Shown: positions 28,326 through 38,140, numbered from the stretch's first letter. The stretch is DNA of 64,000 nt from JAGXLC01 sp041686375 (GCA_041686375.1 JAWLEB010000002.1:109178-173177); one strand, 5' to 3'. Notes: generated from the sequence alone by a model not told the origin. Translations and numbers: made by a program.

Positions 28326-28832
28326 ATGAAAATAATCACGGCTTGTGAATCAAATATAATTGAAGCACTATTCATAATCAAATCTGCATATGATGAGGAC
28401 AATCTATTTCAAAACTCATGGAGACCTCCCATGCCCGATTATAATGAACTTAAACAGGAAATGGAACACAACCAGCTTTATCTTATTTCCGAACAAATGA
28501 TAAGCATCGGTACCTTTTCATTCACAACAAAAATACCAGACAGTTATAATAAAATAAATTGGGTAGACAAGGAGGGAAAAACCCTGTTTATAAAAAGAAT
28601 CGCTATAGCTCCAAATTGGTTAAACGAAAACATAGTGCGACTCTTAAAAGAATTTTTGCACAACTACGCAAAAGAAAACAACTATTCATCAATAAAATTT
28701 TATTCTCTCTCAACGAAAGAAAATATCCAAGTGTTTTATAAAAATTTGGGGTTCAACTTATGTGAACCACTCCATCCTGATGAATTAGATTCTCCACTCA
28801 AGTATTATGAAACCCTCAGCCATAACTTGTAG
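28326..28832 (+). CDS. GNAT-family N-acetyltransferase
   Basis: 168 residues with the GNAT layout: an N-terminal MKIITACESNIIEALFIIKSAYDED, a core strand LFIKRIAIAPNWLNENIVRLLKEFL (acetyl-CoA binding region, with the usual R/Q-x-x-G-x-G loop poorly conserved), and the closing NIQVFYKNLGFNLCE. The substrate is unknown. The last seven codons (ETLSHNL and the stop) lie inside dispersed repeat copy B, so the present C-terminus appears to be supplied by the repeat. Confidence 0.75.
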   Translation: MKIITACESNIIEALFIIKSAYDEDNLFQNSWRPPMPDYNELKQEMEHNQLYLISEQMISIGTFSFTTKIPDSYNKINWVDKEGKTLFIKRIAIAPNWLNENIVRLLKEFLHNYAKENNYSSIKFYSLSTKENIQVFYKNLGFNLCEPLHPDELDSPLKYYETLSHNL

Positions 28833-28920
28833 ACAAAAGAAGATGAATAGAACGCGGATTCGGCAGCAGCCGGACACGGTAAGCGCAGATTTATTTATCA
28901 AATTAATAATTACCTTAAGA
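28807..28920 (+). repeat. Dispersed intergenic repeat, copy B
   Basis: 114 bp starting ATGAAACCCTCAGCCATAAC and ending TTACCTTAAGA. It matches the reverse complement of 4149-4260. Shared blocks are GTAGACAAAAG, ATGAATAGAACGC, ACACGG, GATTTATTTATCAAA and TTAATAATT-CCTTAAGA. The middle carries an extra dyad-like CGGCAGCAGCCGG not present in copy A. Its left end overlaps the 3' end of the GNAT gene. Confidence 0.75.
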
Positions 28921-29029
28921 GTACTTTTGTAAGGAATTAAATATAAGCAATATAACTACAATATATTCAAATAAGGAAATAACCATAAAAAAGTAATATT
29001 CTCATGAATAATCATCAAAGTGCAATCAT

Positions 29030-31627
29030 TTAGAGATTATCATACCAGGTATCTCGTTTTTTCAGTTTAAGATCTTCAAGAACGGAAGAATTCACACGTA
29101 TTTCAAAGAAATAACTTTTCCTCTCCCCAAAAGGTACCCAGTCTAAAGTCATCGTCCAACAATGTAAATCCCGTGAAATAGTTATATTTGTTGCAGAAAA
29201 TTTCTTTTGTTCAAAATCATAGTGAGTAGAAAACGCAAGATCCCATTTATCGGTAAGATTAAAATCTCCTGAAGCTCTAATAGTCTGTGTAATTTTTGAC
29301 TCATAAGCAGGTTTTGAATAATTAAAATTATAACCGATACTTAAATTCCATGGAACATCAAAATAATCATAACGGCGGGGGGTAGCAGACTCCTGTGTTC
29401 CCTGAGCATTCTGACTTTGACTTCCTCCCCTGCCATCTCTGCCACCGGCTGGCAAATTCATATTTACAGAAGCATTGAAACGGGTTAGACGTACAATTCT
29501 TCCATCATCGGAAAACTGAGCGCTGTTAATTTTTTGTCCACTCTCATTAATAGCATAAGGATCCAAATTCCCTCCAAAATTTAAATTAATGTTATTATCT
29601 AAAAAAGAAGTCCGACCACTGACACGGATATCAGACCAATTTAAGGAATCCGCAAAAATATCATAGCTCGATTTAAAGTTAACGCTTTTCAATATAGTCA
29701 CCTTTTTCAGTTCCTCTTCACCCTCAGCATCTTTTGAACGAACCTTCATTTCGAGATTATTATCCAGACCAAAATTAATATTTCCTGACCTGCCAGGAGG
29801 AGAAGGTGGTCTGTACATCTGTCCTTCAAAATATGAATATTCAACCATTTCCCCCGTAGTATCATTTTGATGGGTGTCATAATATTGAGCAGTCATATCC
29901 CCCAGATCAGGTCGAAATCTAAAATTTACCGAAGGTGTGAGGACATGACGTACGGCTTGTACTTTAAAATTTTCATCTTTAAAAGTAAACATACCAAAAA
30001 GCTTTGGGCTCATTCCCATGGATAAGGAAGGTTCAACTGACTGGGCATAACGAATTTTCTCAATCGTATCGTTAACAACACTTTCAGTTTGCTCATCCCA
30101 ATAACGCTCCACATATCTCGGATACAAAACACCCTGATAATTAAGATTAGGGCTAACATTCAAATATTTAAAAAATTTAAAATTTAAAGATACCGGCACG
30201 CGATGTTGAAAACCACTTTTAAAATCAGAAAAATTCGTATTCTTAAACAATAAAGAATCCGGTCTTCTTATTTGATTTTTCATCTCTGCACTATAACTAA
30301 CCTGAAGATCATCGTACCATTTGGAACGTCCGGATTTATTTAACTGACGGAGTGGGTATTGTCGCGACATACTAAGAGACAGACTTGGAATGGTTAAATC
30401 GACCATCTGATTTTTTGTATTTTGGTTGTGTCTCAATTTACCATTCAAACTAAACGGACTATCAGGCCATGTTCTTGAATATGAAATATTTGAAGATTTT
30501 GTATTGGACGTATAATCTTCCATGTCGCGTGAATGATTCTTGTCGTAAGAAGTCGTGGAATAGTCAACGCTTGCATTAAAAGAGCTGTAAGGGTTAGCTT
30601 TTGATGATTGACTATGAGACCATCTAATTGAATAATCTTTTGAAGAAACATAATCAGGCGATCCTTTATCTCCCTGGACAAGGCTCTTAAAATCTATATT
30701 TAAATTACTGGTATATTTATATCGTTCCATTAATCGATAATCGAGACTAACCCCCCATGTTCCGAGGCTATAAATTTCACCAGAAATTTTTAAATCCATA
30801 TGATCGCTAATCCCAAAATAATACCCAAGATCATTAAGGTAAAAACCTCTTGTACTTTCTTCTCCATAAGAGGGCATGACTAAACCTGAGGTTTGTTTCT
30901 GCTGAATAGGAAAGTAACCAAAAGGTAAAACAACCGGAAGAGGAATATCAGCAATAACAAGATAAGAAGGACCAGCAACTATTCTTTTATCAGGCACAAC
31001 AATCCCTTTGGTTATATTAATGTAATAATCCGGGTGATCTTTATCACAGGTAGTATATTTACCCCCTTTAAAGTGAAAATGATCATTTTTGTGTTTTTTA
31101 GTGGTCTCTCCATGCAAGTAACCATCCTGTTCTTCTGTAACAACTTGTTTAATGTATCCTTCCTGAGTTTTAAAGTTATATCTTATAGTTTCTGCATCAT
31201 AAGTTTTTCCCCTCTCGGTAAAAACAGGTTTCCCTACAACCTGGCCGGTAGAATCTTTTAATCCTTTAGCAAAAATAGTACTTGAATCCTGGTCATATTC
31301 TATATAATCGGCTACAAGTTCTATTTTACCGTATTTCACTTCTGCATTTTTATAAAGAAAAATTTTATTCTCACTTCTGGACATTACAATGGAGTCCTCA
31401 GCAGTATAATCAATTTCTGTCTGAATAAAATCCGAAGAGGAATCCTCCCGTTCCTGTCCAACGGTATCGGGTTCCTCCTGTTCCTCAGGCGGGGTGGTGT
31501 CGGCCACTTGATATAATAATGAAGTTTCAGTAGAAATATTTCCCAGAACAATATTAAATCTGATAAACATCAATAAAGAAATCAGAAAAAAGGTTATAAA
31601 AATATTTCGATCTAATTTTAATATCAA
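29030..31627 (-). CDS. lptD: LPS-assembly protein LptD (OstA) homologue
   Basis: 865 residues of the Bacteroidota LptD type. A signal-like hydrophobic N-terminus is followed by an acidic low-complexity stretch. An OstA-type beta-taco comes next (RSENKIFLYKNAEVKYGKIELVADYIEYDQDSS, then KTYDAETIRYNFKTQEGYI). The rest is a large outer-membrane barrel beginning at LPFGYFPIQQKQTSGLVMPSYGE, with many alternating-strand repeats. LptD receives lipopolysaccharide from the Lpt bridge and inserts it into the outer leaflet. It is divergent from the amidase gene. Confidence 0.85.
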   Translation of the reverse strand: MILKLDRNIFITFFLISLLMFIRFNIVLGNISTETSLLYQVADTTPPEEQEEPDTVGQEREDSSSDFIQTEIDYTAEDSIVMSRSENKIFLYKNAEVKYGKIELVADYIEYDQDSSTIFAKGLKDSTGQVVGKPVFTERGKTYDAETIRYNFKTQEGYIKQVVTEEQDGYLHGETTKKHKNDHFHFKGGKYTTCDKDHPDYYINITKGIVVPDKRIVAGPSYLVIADIPLPVVLPFGYFPIQQKQTSGLVMPSYGEESTRGFYLNDLGYYFGISDHMDLKISGEIYSLGTWGVSLDYRLMERYKYTSNLNIDFKSLVQGDKGSPDYVSSKDYSIRWSHSQSSKANPYSSFNASVDYSTTSYDKNHSRDMEDYTSNTKSSNISYSRTWPDSPFSLNGKLRHNQNTKNQMVDLTIPSLSLSMSRQYPLRQLNKSGRSKWYDDLQVSYSAEMKNQIRRPDSLLFKNTNFSDFKSGFQHRVPVSLNFKFFKYLNVSPNLNYQGVLYPRYVERYWDEQTESVVNDTIEKIRYAQSVEPSLSMGMSPKLFGMFTFKDENFKVQAVRHVLTPSVNFRFRPDLGDMTAQYYDTHQNDTTGEMVEYSYFEGQMYRPPSPPGRSGNINFGLDNNLEMKVRSKDAEGEEELKKVTILKSVNFKSSYDIFADSLNWSDIRVSGRTSFLDNNINLNFGGNLDPYAINESGQKINSAQFSDDGRIVRLTRFNASVNMNLPAGGRDGRGGSQSQNAQGTQESATPRRYDYFDVPWNLSIGYNFNYSKPAYESKITQTIRASGDFNLTDKWDLAFSTHYDFEQKKFSATNITISRDLHCWTMTLDWVPFGERKSYFFEIRVNSSVLEDLKLKKRDTWYDNL

Positions 31628-31639
31628 TTTGTATTATGC

Positions 31640-31647
31640 TATTTTTG
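31640..31647 (+). promoter_or_regulatory. Bacteroidota -7 promoter box for the amidase-mlaD operon
   Basis: TATTTTTG fits the TAnnTTTG consensus and lies 53 bp before the amidase ATG. The matching -33 TTTG is not obvious at the right spacing, so the call rests on the -7 box alone. Confidence 0.45.
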
Positions 31648-31700
31648 CATTAAATAATTAATTACGCGTCAAAGCTAATGAAAATATTATTTTCAATAAT

Positions 31701-32813
31701 ATGAACACTGAAAAAATTCATGCCAAACTATCTCAAATAATTATTTGTTTGATCATAGTTAGTATTTTCCTCACTCCCGGGGATATTATAGGGCAAGAAA
31801 ACAACGATTACCGCATCAAAACGGTGGTTATTGATGCCGGGCATGGTGGACGCGACTCTGGAGCAAGAGGTTTATATAGCATGGAAAAAGACATTGTACT
31901 TGATATAGCATTAAAACTCGGTACATATTTCGAAAAGCACTTTCCTGAAATAGAAGTTGTCTTTACACGAAAAACAGATACCCTGATTCCACTTTATGAA
32001 AGAGCCGAAATTGCCAATAAGAATAGTGCTGATCTTTTTATTTCAATTCATGTTAATGCAAACTCTAACCGTCTGGCAAGGGGTACAGAGACTTTCGCAA
32101 TGGGTATTCATAAAAGTCAAAGTAACCTTGAAGTTGCTAAGCAAGAAAACGCAGCCATTCTTTATGAGGAAGACCACGATGAACAGTATGAAGGATTTGA
32201 CCCTCAGTCAGCAGAATCATATATTATTTTCTCATTGATGCAGGATGCTTATCTAAAACAAAGTTTAAATTTCGCTTCATCAATACAAGATAATTTTGCA
32301 GAAGATACAGGATTAGATAACAGGGGAGTCAAACAAGCAGGATTTCTGGTGTTGTATAAAACTACCATGCCAAGAGTTTTAGTAGAAGCAGGATTCATAT
32401 CGAACCCTAAAGAAGAAAATTACTTAAATTCTGAAGAAGGAAAAGAAAAAATCGCCGCATCGATTTTCCAGGCATTTAAGGAATATAAAGAAGAATCAGA
32501 AGAGAATAACGTCAAACTAGCCCAGCAGTCCAGCCACAACGATCAAAACGACTCAATTTCATATAAGCTGCAAATTGCTGCTTCTGTAAATAAAATTTCG
32601 ACAGATGCAGAGTTCTTTAAAGATTATAAAAACGTTGAAGTGCATAAAGAAAAAGATAATTTTAAATATACCATAGGTGATTATGAAAATTATGAAGATG
32701 CAGTCAAATATAAAAAACAAATACAGAAGGATTTTCCCGGTGCATTTGTAGTAGGTTACAAAAACAATAAAATCATATCCGTTAAAAAAGCCTTAAGTCA
32801 AAAAGAAAATTAA
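31701..32813 (+). CDS. N-acetylmuramoyl-L-alanine amidase with C-terminal SPOR-like domain
   Basis: 370 residues. A signal/anchor helix at about 13-30 (IIICLIIVSIFLTPGDII) is followed by an Amidase_3 zinc domain with VVIDAGHGGRDSGARG, the Glu in YERAEIANK, FISIHVNAN and the catalytic Glu in VLVEAGFISNPKE. The C-terminal ~85 residues (YKLQIAASVNKISTDAEFF, then YTIGDYENYEDAVKYKKQI) are SPOR-like. It cleaves the peptide stem from peptidoglycan in the periplasm, probably at the septum. mlaD follows 10 bp later in the same operon. Confidence 0.9.
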   Translation: MNTEKIHAKLSQIIICLIIVSIFLTPGDIIGQENNDYRIKTVVIDAGHGGRDSGARGLYSMEKDIVLDIALKLGTYFEKHFPEIEVVFTRKTDTLIPLYERAEIANKNSADLFISIHVNANSNRLARGTETFAMGIHKSQSNLEVAKQENAAILYEEDHDEQYEGFDPQSAESYIIFSLMQDAYLKQSLNFASSIQDNFAEDTGLDNRGVKQAGFLVLYKTTMPRVLVEAGFISNPKEENYLNSEEGKEKIAASIFQAFKEYKEESEENNVKLAQQSSHNDQNDSISYKLQIAASVNKISTDAEFFKDYKNVEVHKEKDNFKYTIGDYENYEDAVKYKKQIQKDFPGAFVVGYKNNKIISVKKALSQKEN

Positions 32814-32823
32814 AAATATAATA

Positions 32824-33765
32824 ATGTCAAAAGAAATTAAAATAGGATTAATAGCAGCTTTTCTGATTGCCCTGCTGATTTGGGGAATTAATTTTCTAAA
32901 AGGAAAAGATATATTCTCAAAATCAACTACATATTTGGCCATCTATGATGAAATAGGAGGCCTGGAAAAAGCAAGTCATGTATACCTGAATGGCTTTAAA
33001 ATAGGGATGGTTGAAAACCTCAGATTAACAGGAAAAAATAAGAAAAAAATTCTTGTACGTTTTACCCTTGAGGGAGATATTAAAATACCCAAAAACTCCA
33101 GGGCCATGATATACAGCGATGATCTAATGGGAACAAAAGCCATCCGTATGAATTTTACAGATGAAAACCAATACTATGAACCAGGTGATACAATACCTTC
33201 TCATTATAAAAAAGATATCACAGAAGAAATCAGACAAGAACTTAAGCCAATAAAAACAAAAACAGAAAACCTAATAACTACGATGGACAGTATTCTGAGT
33301 ATTTTTGACGCTCAAAACCGTCAAGACCTTCAAAAATCAATAGGAAATATCCAAACTACTTCCAATAGGCTGAAATCATCATCGGAAAAAATAGACAAAC
33401 TATTAAAAGATAATAGAGGGAAAGTAAACAATATAGTCGATAACACTGATTCTTTAGTTCTTACATTATCAAAAAATAAGGAAAACATAAACAGAACCCT
33501 TAATAACCTCTCCAGTATTTCAGACTCGCTTCAAAACACCAATCTGAACAGAACGATAACACACCTGGAGCAAACCCTGGCATCCACAGATACCATACTT
33601 ACACATATTAAAGATGGAAAAGGTTCCGCCGGAAAACTGATTAAAGATGACTCCCTATATAATAACCTCAACAAAACTTCAACCAGTCTGAACGAGCTCC
33701 TGGAGGATATAAAAGAAAATCCGCAGAGGTATATCAAAATTTCAGTTTTTGGAAAAAATAAATAG
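32824..33765 (+). CDS. mlaD: MlaD/MCE-family lipid-transport protein
   Basis: 313 residues. One N-terminal membrane helix (IGLIAAFLIALLIWGINFL) anchors the protein in the inner membrane. An MCE domain follows at about 37-115 (TTYLAIYDEIGGLEKASHVYLNGFKIGMV and DDLMGTKAIRMNF). A long helical tail contains TTMDSILSIFDAQN and repeated Asn/Ser/Leu coiled-coil segments. MCE proteins carry phospholipids between inner and outer membranes. The permease and ATPase partners (MlaE/MlaF) are not in the window. It shares an operon with the amidase and is followed by a strong terminator. Confidence 0.85.
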   Translation: MSKEIKIGLIAAFLIALLIWGINFLKGKDIFSKSTTYLAIYDEIGGLEKASHVYLNGFKIGMVENLRLTGKNKKKILVRFTLEGDIKIPKNSRAMIYSDDLMGTKAIRMNFTDENQYYEPGDTIPSHYKKDITEEIRQELKPIKTKTENLITTMDSILSIFDAQNRQDLQKSIGNIQTTSNRLKSSSEKIDKLLKDNRGKVNNIVDNTDSLVLTLSKNKENINRTLNNLSSISDSLQNTNLNRTITHLEQTLASTDTILTHIKDGKGSAGKLIKDDSLYNNLNKTSTSLNELLEDIKENPQRYIKISVFGKNK

Positions 33766-33810
33766 AGGTTAATTTTTATTTAAACAAAGATTAAATTTAT
33801 GATTGTAATG

Positions 33811-33846
33811 AAAACATATCTTTAATTAATTTAAGATATGTTTTTA
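33811..33846 (+). terminator. Intrinsic terminator after mlaD
   Basis: AAAACATATCTT (33811-33822) pairs perfectly with AAGATATGTTTT (33833-33844) around a 10-nt loop, followed by more T residues. It lies 45 bp after the mlaD stop. Confidence 0.8.
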
Positions 33847-34059
33847 GTTAACAATTTATTAACAAATTTCTTAATTAACTACCTTATAATTAATTAAATA
33901 CAAAAACAAAATAAAATTAAAAATTTATATAACTGACTGAAAATTCAATACAATATTATCCAAAAATACAAGCAAATTTTGATTTTTTTTTAATTATTTT
34001 TTTTACAAATTTGTTATAGACCAAAAATTAATGTTAAAAACTTAAAGGATTGAGAGTAA
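33847..34059. other. AT-rich region upstream of dnaA
   Basis: Extremely AT-rich (long A/T runs such as GATTTTTTTTTAATTATTTTTTTTAC) and without a gene. It must contain the dnaA promoter. I looked for DnaA boxes of the TTATCCACA type and found only a single TTATCCAAA near 33956, so there is no support for calling this oriC. Confidence 0.5.
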
Positions 34060-35490
34060 ATGGACGACAATAAACATGTTGAAGTTTGGAACCGCTGCCT
34101 TAAAATTATAAAAGATAATGTTCCCGCAATTAGTTATCGAACCTGGTTTGAGCCCATTATTCCTTTAAGAATAAAGGATAATGTTTTGACTATTCAGGTC
34201 CCAAGTCCGTTTTTCTACGAATATCTGGAAGAACAATACATTGATATTCTGAGAAAAACGATAAAAAAAGAGCTTGGAAGTAATGCAAAGCTAGAATACA
34301 GTGTGGTTATGGAGAACAATGCTACCCATAATAAACCCTACACGGTCAAATTTCCAACCAATAACAAAACTGAATTAAAAAACAAACCTGTTTCTGTACC
34401 TTTTAAAACTGAAGAAAATACAATCAAAAACCCTTTTGTCATTCCCGGCATAAAAAAATTACATGTTGATCCAAGACTCAATCCGGACAATTCATTTTCC
34501 AACTTCATAGAAGGTGATTGTAATCGACTAGCACGATCAGCAGGTGAAGCAGTTGCAGATAAGCCAGGCGGTACGGCATTTAATCCACTTTTTATCTACG
34601 GAGATTCAGGATTAGGAAAAACTCACTTGTCACAAGCTATTGGCATTAAAGTCAAGGGGAAATATCCCGATAAAACAGTGCTGTATGTAAATGCCAATAA
34701 ATTCCAAACTCAATTTGTCGAATCTATAAGAAACAACAATAAAAACGATTTTCTCCACTTTTATCAAATGATTGACGTACTCGTCATTGATGACATTCAT
34801 GAACTGGCAGGGAAAGAAAAAACACAAGATATTTTCTTCCATATATTCAATCATTTACATCAGACTGGCAAACAACTCATTTTAACCTCTGATAAACCTC
34901 CCATTGAGATGCAAGGCATTGAACAACGGCTACTTTCACGTTTTAAATGGGGGTTATCAGCAGATCTGCAGGCACCCGACTTTGACACAAGAATAAAAAT
35001 CCTTGAACACAAAGTATATCACGATGGAATTGACATCAACGGGGATATCGTAGAATACATTGCTTCCAATATTACAGTAAACATCCGTGAGCTGGAAGGA
35101 GCCCTGATTTCATTACTGGCTCAGTCAACCCTGAATAAAAAAGAAATTACAATTGAACTTGCAAGAAACGTCATAGATAAGCTGGTTAAAAACTCCAAAA
35201 AGGAAATTTCAGTAGACTATATTCAAAAAATCGTTTGCGACTATTTCAATATTAATCCTGAACAACTTCATTCTAAGACCAGGAAACGCGAAATAGTGCA
35301 GGCAAGGCAAATTGCTATGTTTTTTTCCAAATCGCTTACAAAGTCGTCTTTAGCTTCCATTGGTTCCCAAATCGGAGGAAAAGATCACGCTACTGTCCTG
35401 CACGCTTGTAAAACAGTAAACAATCTTATGGATACTGACAAACGCTTCAAAAGCACCATCGAAAATATTGAAAAAAAGCTAAAAATTTAA
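34060..35490 (+). CDS. dnaA: Chromosomal replication initiator DnaA
   Basis: 476 residues, full length. Domain I (VWNRCLKIIKDNVPAISYRTWFEPI) is followed by a variable linker at about 85-145. The AAA+ domain III has Walker A GDSGLGKTH near residue 188, Walker B VLVIDDIHEL, sensor LTSDKPP and the arginine-finger region LLSRFKWGL. Domain IV ends with the DNA-binding signature KDHATVLHACKTV. It binds DnaA boxes and opens the origin. It is a single-gene unit between the mlaD terminator and its own terminator. Confidence 0.98.
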   Translation: MDDNKHVEVWNRCLKIIKDNVPAISYRTWFEPIIPLRIKDNVLTIQVPSPFFYEYLEEQYIDILRKTIKKELGSNAKLEYSVVMENNATHNKPYTVKFPTNNKTELKNKPVSVPFKTEENTIKNPFVIPGIKKLHVDPRLNPDNSFSNFIEGDCNRLARSAGEAVADKPGGTAFNPLFIYGDSGLGKTHLSQAIGIKVKGKYPDKTVLYVNANKFQTQFVESIRNNNKNDFLHFYQMIDVLVIDDIHELAGKEKTQDIFFHIFNHLHQTGKQLILTSDKPPIEMQGIEQRLLSRFKWGLSADLQAPDFDTRIKILEHKVYHDGIDINGDIVEYIASNITVNIRELEGALISLLAQSTLNKKEITIELARNVIDKLVKNSKKEISVDYIQKIVCDYFNINPEQLHSKTRKREIVQARQIAMFFSKSLTKSSLASIGSQIGGKDHATVLHACKTVNNLMDTDKRFKSTIENIEKKLKI

Positions 35491-35519
35491 CAGAAACAGC
35501 CCATAAAATCAAAAAATAC

Positions 35520-35559
35520 AAAAAGCAGGTTTATTTAACAGAAACCCTGCTTTTTTTTT
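35520..35559 (+). terminator. Intrinsic terminator after dnaA
   Basis: AAAAAGCAGG (35520-35529) pairs with CCTGCTTTTT (35546-35555), followed by a T run to 35559. It lies 30 bp after the dnaA stop. Confidence 0.85.
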
Positions 35560-35607
35560 CAACTTAATGAATGTATTTTTGCCTGATTGAAAAAATTACA
35601 CTAGTAA

Positions 35608-36492
35608 ATGATCTATCTCTTACTAAGCATCTTAAGCTCCACCTCATTATTCGTCATCTTTAAATATGCTGATAAATACAAAATAAAAAATTTCGACATC
35701 ATCATAGTCAACTATATCGTAGCTTCTATCATAGGATATTCAATAAGTGAGTATAATCCCGATTTCTTTCCGTTACATCAAACTCCTTGGTTCCCTTATG
35801 CTGTAACAATAGGTATTCTGTTCATCCTTGGTTTTGTACTGATTGGTCTCTCTTCCCAGACAGTTGGGATTGCTATTACAACAGTAGCATCAAAAATGTC
35901 AGTAATCATACCCATAAGCTTCTCATTATGGTACGACCCAACCGATCACCTCACCCTACTAAAAGGCACAGGAATCACACTGGCAATCATTTCGGTATTT
36001 TTTACTATCTATCGAAAAAAGACCATTGATTTCGACCCGAAAAATTTATACCTGCCGGCTATCTTATTCATAGCAATGGGCGTTGTCGACTCGGTAATTA
36101 AATTAGCTCAATACAAATATATCGATAACGGAACCTCTACCCTTTTTTCGGCTGTCCTTTTTTCAATTGCGGCAATTATAGGACTTATCACAAATATCAT
36201 AAGAAAAAAAAACTTCAGAACCATATTGAAACCCAAAACCCTAATGACAGGAACCCTATTAGGTGCAGGCAATTTTGGATCCATCTATTTCCTTATTCTT
36301 GCACTTAACTATAAAATGAATAACGGCAATACCCTTGATGGATCTATAGTCTTTGGAGTCAACAATATAGGTATAGTAAGTTTATCTGTCATTATTGGTC
36401 TGTTGGTCTTCAGAGAAAAATTAACAAAACTGAACTGGTTTGGTGTTGTTTTCTCTATAATTTCAATTTACATATTGACATATATTCAGTAA
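35608..36492 (+). CDS. DMT-superfamily (EamA-type) transporter
   Basis: 294 residues, almost wholly hydrophobic, with about ten membrane helices in the two-times-five arrangement of EamA permeases. Examples are MIYLLLSILSSTSLFVIF, WFPYAVTIGILFILGFVLIG and, near the end, IGIVSLSVIIGLLVFREKL followed by LNWFGVVFSIISIYILTYI. The substrate cannot be predicted. It is followed 6 bp later by the yigZ start, so the two are probably co-transcribed. Confidence 0.85.
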   Translation: MIYLLLSILSSTSLFVIFKYADKYKIKNFDIIIVNYIVASIIGYSISEYNPDFFPLHQTPWFPYAVTIGILFILGFVLIGLSSQTVGIAITTVASKMSVIIPISFSLWYDPTDHLTLLKGTGITLAIISVFFTIYRKKTIDFDPKNLYLPAILFIAMGVVDSVIKLAQYKYIDNGTSTLFSAVLFSIAAIIGLITNIIRKKNFRTILKPKTLMTGTLLGAGNFGSIYFLILALNYKMNNGNTLDGSIVFGVNNIGIVSLSVIIGLLVFREKLTKLNWFGVVFSIISIYILTYIQ

Positions 36493-36498
36493 TTGAGT

Positions 36499-37119
36499 AT
36501 GGAAAAAGATGAATTTCTAACAATAAACAAACCTGCAGAAAGCTTGTATAAAGAAAAAGGAAGCAAGTTTCTAAGCTTTATATTACCTGTTCAAAACGAA
36601 GAAAACGTAAAAGAAAAACTGGAAGCAATCAAAAATAAGCACTATAGTGCACGGCATCACTGTTATGCATACAAACTGGGAATAGAAAAAGAAATTTTTC
36701 GGATGAACGATGACGGAGAACCTTCTTCAACTGCCGGGAAACCAATTTACGGACAAATACTAGCCTATGATTTAACCAATGTGCTCATTATAGTAGTAAG
36801 ATATTTTGGAGGAACAAAATTAGGAACCAGTGGACTAATCAGGGCATACAAAAGTGCCGCAGAAAAAGCAATCGAAAATTCTAAAATAGTAAAGAAGACC
36901 ATTGGAGAATTATTTACAATAGAATTTGATTATGAACACATGAAAGACGTAATGAAAATAATATATGACGAAAACCTTGTGCCATTTGACAAAAATTTTC
37001 AGGCGCACTGTACGTTTACTTTAGGAATTAGAAAAAAGGATCAGAAAAAGCTTTTAAATCGAGCAGATCAAACAAAAAAACTAAAAATAAAAAAGCTAAA
37101 TAAAACAGTGTACATATAA
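36499..37119 (+). CDS. yigZ: YigZ/IMPACT family protein
   Basis: 206 residues from the ATG at 36499; a TTG two codons upstream is possible but abuts the previous stop. It has the N-terminal UPF0029 (Impact) domain: YKEKGSKFLSFILPVQNEE, KNKHYSARHHCYAYKLG, RMNDDGEPSSTAGKPI and VVRYFGGTKLGTSGLIRAY. A C-terminal DUF1949 ferredoxin-like part follows. YigZ homologues are widespread; a role in translation or ribosome-related regulation is proposed, but the biochemical function is not firm. Confidence 0.9.
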   Translation: MEKDEFLTINKPAESLYKEKGSKFLSFILPVQNEENVKEKLEAIKNKHYSARHHCYAYKLGIEKEIFRMNDDGEPSSTAGKPIYGQILAYDLTNVLIIVVRYFGGTKLGTSGLIRAYKSAAEKAIENSKIVKKTIGELFTIEFDYEHMKDVMKIIYDENLVPFDKNFQAHCTFTLGIRKKDQKKLLNRADQTKKLKIKKLNKTVYI

Positions 37120-37216
37120 CAAATACAACGAGTTAATAAATTGTTATTATTTTGATTCTAATTTATTCGAAAATTTACCATATAGTGTTTATTTTTATTT
37201 TAAAATTATGTAACTA

Positions 37217-38125
37217 ATGAAGAACAAAAGCTTAATTTCCATCAACGATTATTCCAAGGAAGAAATCATTCGTTTACTGGATGTGGCTGAAAAATTTGAG
37301 CAGGAACCTGTTCAGGATATTTTAAAAGGGAAGGTTATTGCTTCCCTTTTTTTTGAGCCATCAACCAGGACACGATTAAGTTTCGAAAGTGCTATTAACC
37401 GCCTTGGCGGAAAAATAATCGGTTTTGCCAGCAAGGACAGTTCAAGTGTCCAGAAAGGCGAATCCTTAAAAGACACGATAAAAACAGTAAATAACTACTG
37501 CGACCTCATCGTCATGAGACACCCTATTGAAGGAAGCGCCAGGTTTGCCAGCGAGATAGCTGATGTTCCGGTTATTAATGCCGGCGACGGAGCTAACCAG
37601 CACCCTACACAAACATTGCTTGACCTCTACTCTATTAAGAAAACACAAAATACCCTGGATAATCTGAGTATTTGCCTCGTAGGTGACCTTAAATATGGCA
37701 GAACTGTGCATTCTCTATTGATGGCACTGACAAATTTTAACACCACATTCCATTTTGTTTCACCGGAAGAACTGAAAATGCCGAATGAATACAAAATGTA
37801 TCTGGATGAATTAGGCTTAAAATATACTGAATACGCAGACTTTACTGATGTAATAAATGATGTGGATATAGCCTATATGACAAGAATCCAAAGAGAACGG
37901 TTTTCCGACCCTATGGAATATGAAAAGACTAAAAATTCATACGTATTGAGGAACCATATGTTGGAAAATACAAAAGACAATTTACGTATCTTACATCCCT
38001 TACCAAGAGTAAATGAAATTCATGAAGATGTAGATGATAATATTAAATCATATTATTTTCCGCAGGCACTTAATGGTGTATATACCCGTATGGCAATCAT
38101 TTCTTTAATCCTAGGTTTAAAATAA
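37217..38125 (+). CDS. pyrB: Aspartate carbamoyltransferase, catalytic subunit
   Basis: 302 residues. It transfers the carbamoyl group of carbamoyl phosphate to aspartate, the committed step of pyrimidine synthesis. The carbamoyl-phosphate loop is FFEPSTRTRLSFE, with the family motifs VMRHP, GDGANQHPTQTLLDLYSI, VGDLKYGRTVHSL and LHPLPRVNEI. It is followed 15 bp later by pyrI, so this is the allosteric PyrBI type. The upstream 98 bp hold no visible attenuator. Confidence 0.97.
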   Translation: MKNKSLISINDYSKEEIIRLLDVAEKFEQEPVQDILKGKVIASLFFEPSTRTRLSFESAINRLGGKIIGFASKDSSSVQKGESLKDTIKTVNNYCDLIVMRHPIEGSARFASEIADVPVINAGDGANQHPTQTLLDLYSIKKTQNTLDNLSICLVGDLKYGRTVHSLLMALTNFNTTFHFVSPEELKMPNEYKMYLDELGLKYTEYADFTDVINDVDIAYMTRIQRERFSDPMEYEKTKNSYVLRNHMLENTKDNLRILHPLPRVNEIHEDVDDNIKSYYFPQALNGVYTRMAIISLILGLK

Positions 38126-38140
38126 ATAAAGATAGACGAC

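Noticed and set aside
33766..34059. Origin of replication upstream of dnaA
   Set aside because: Very AT-rich, but only one poor DnaA-box-like word was found; no cluster of TTATCCACA-type boxes. Strand-skew analysis of the whole chromosome would be needed.
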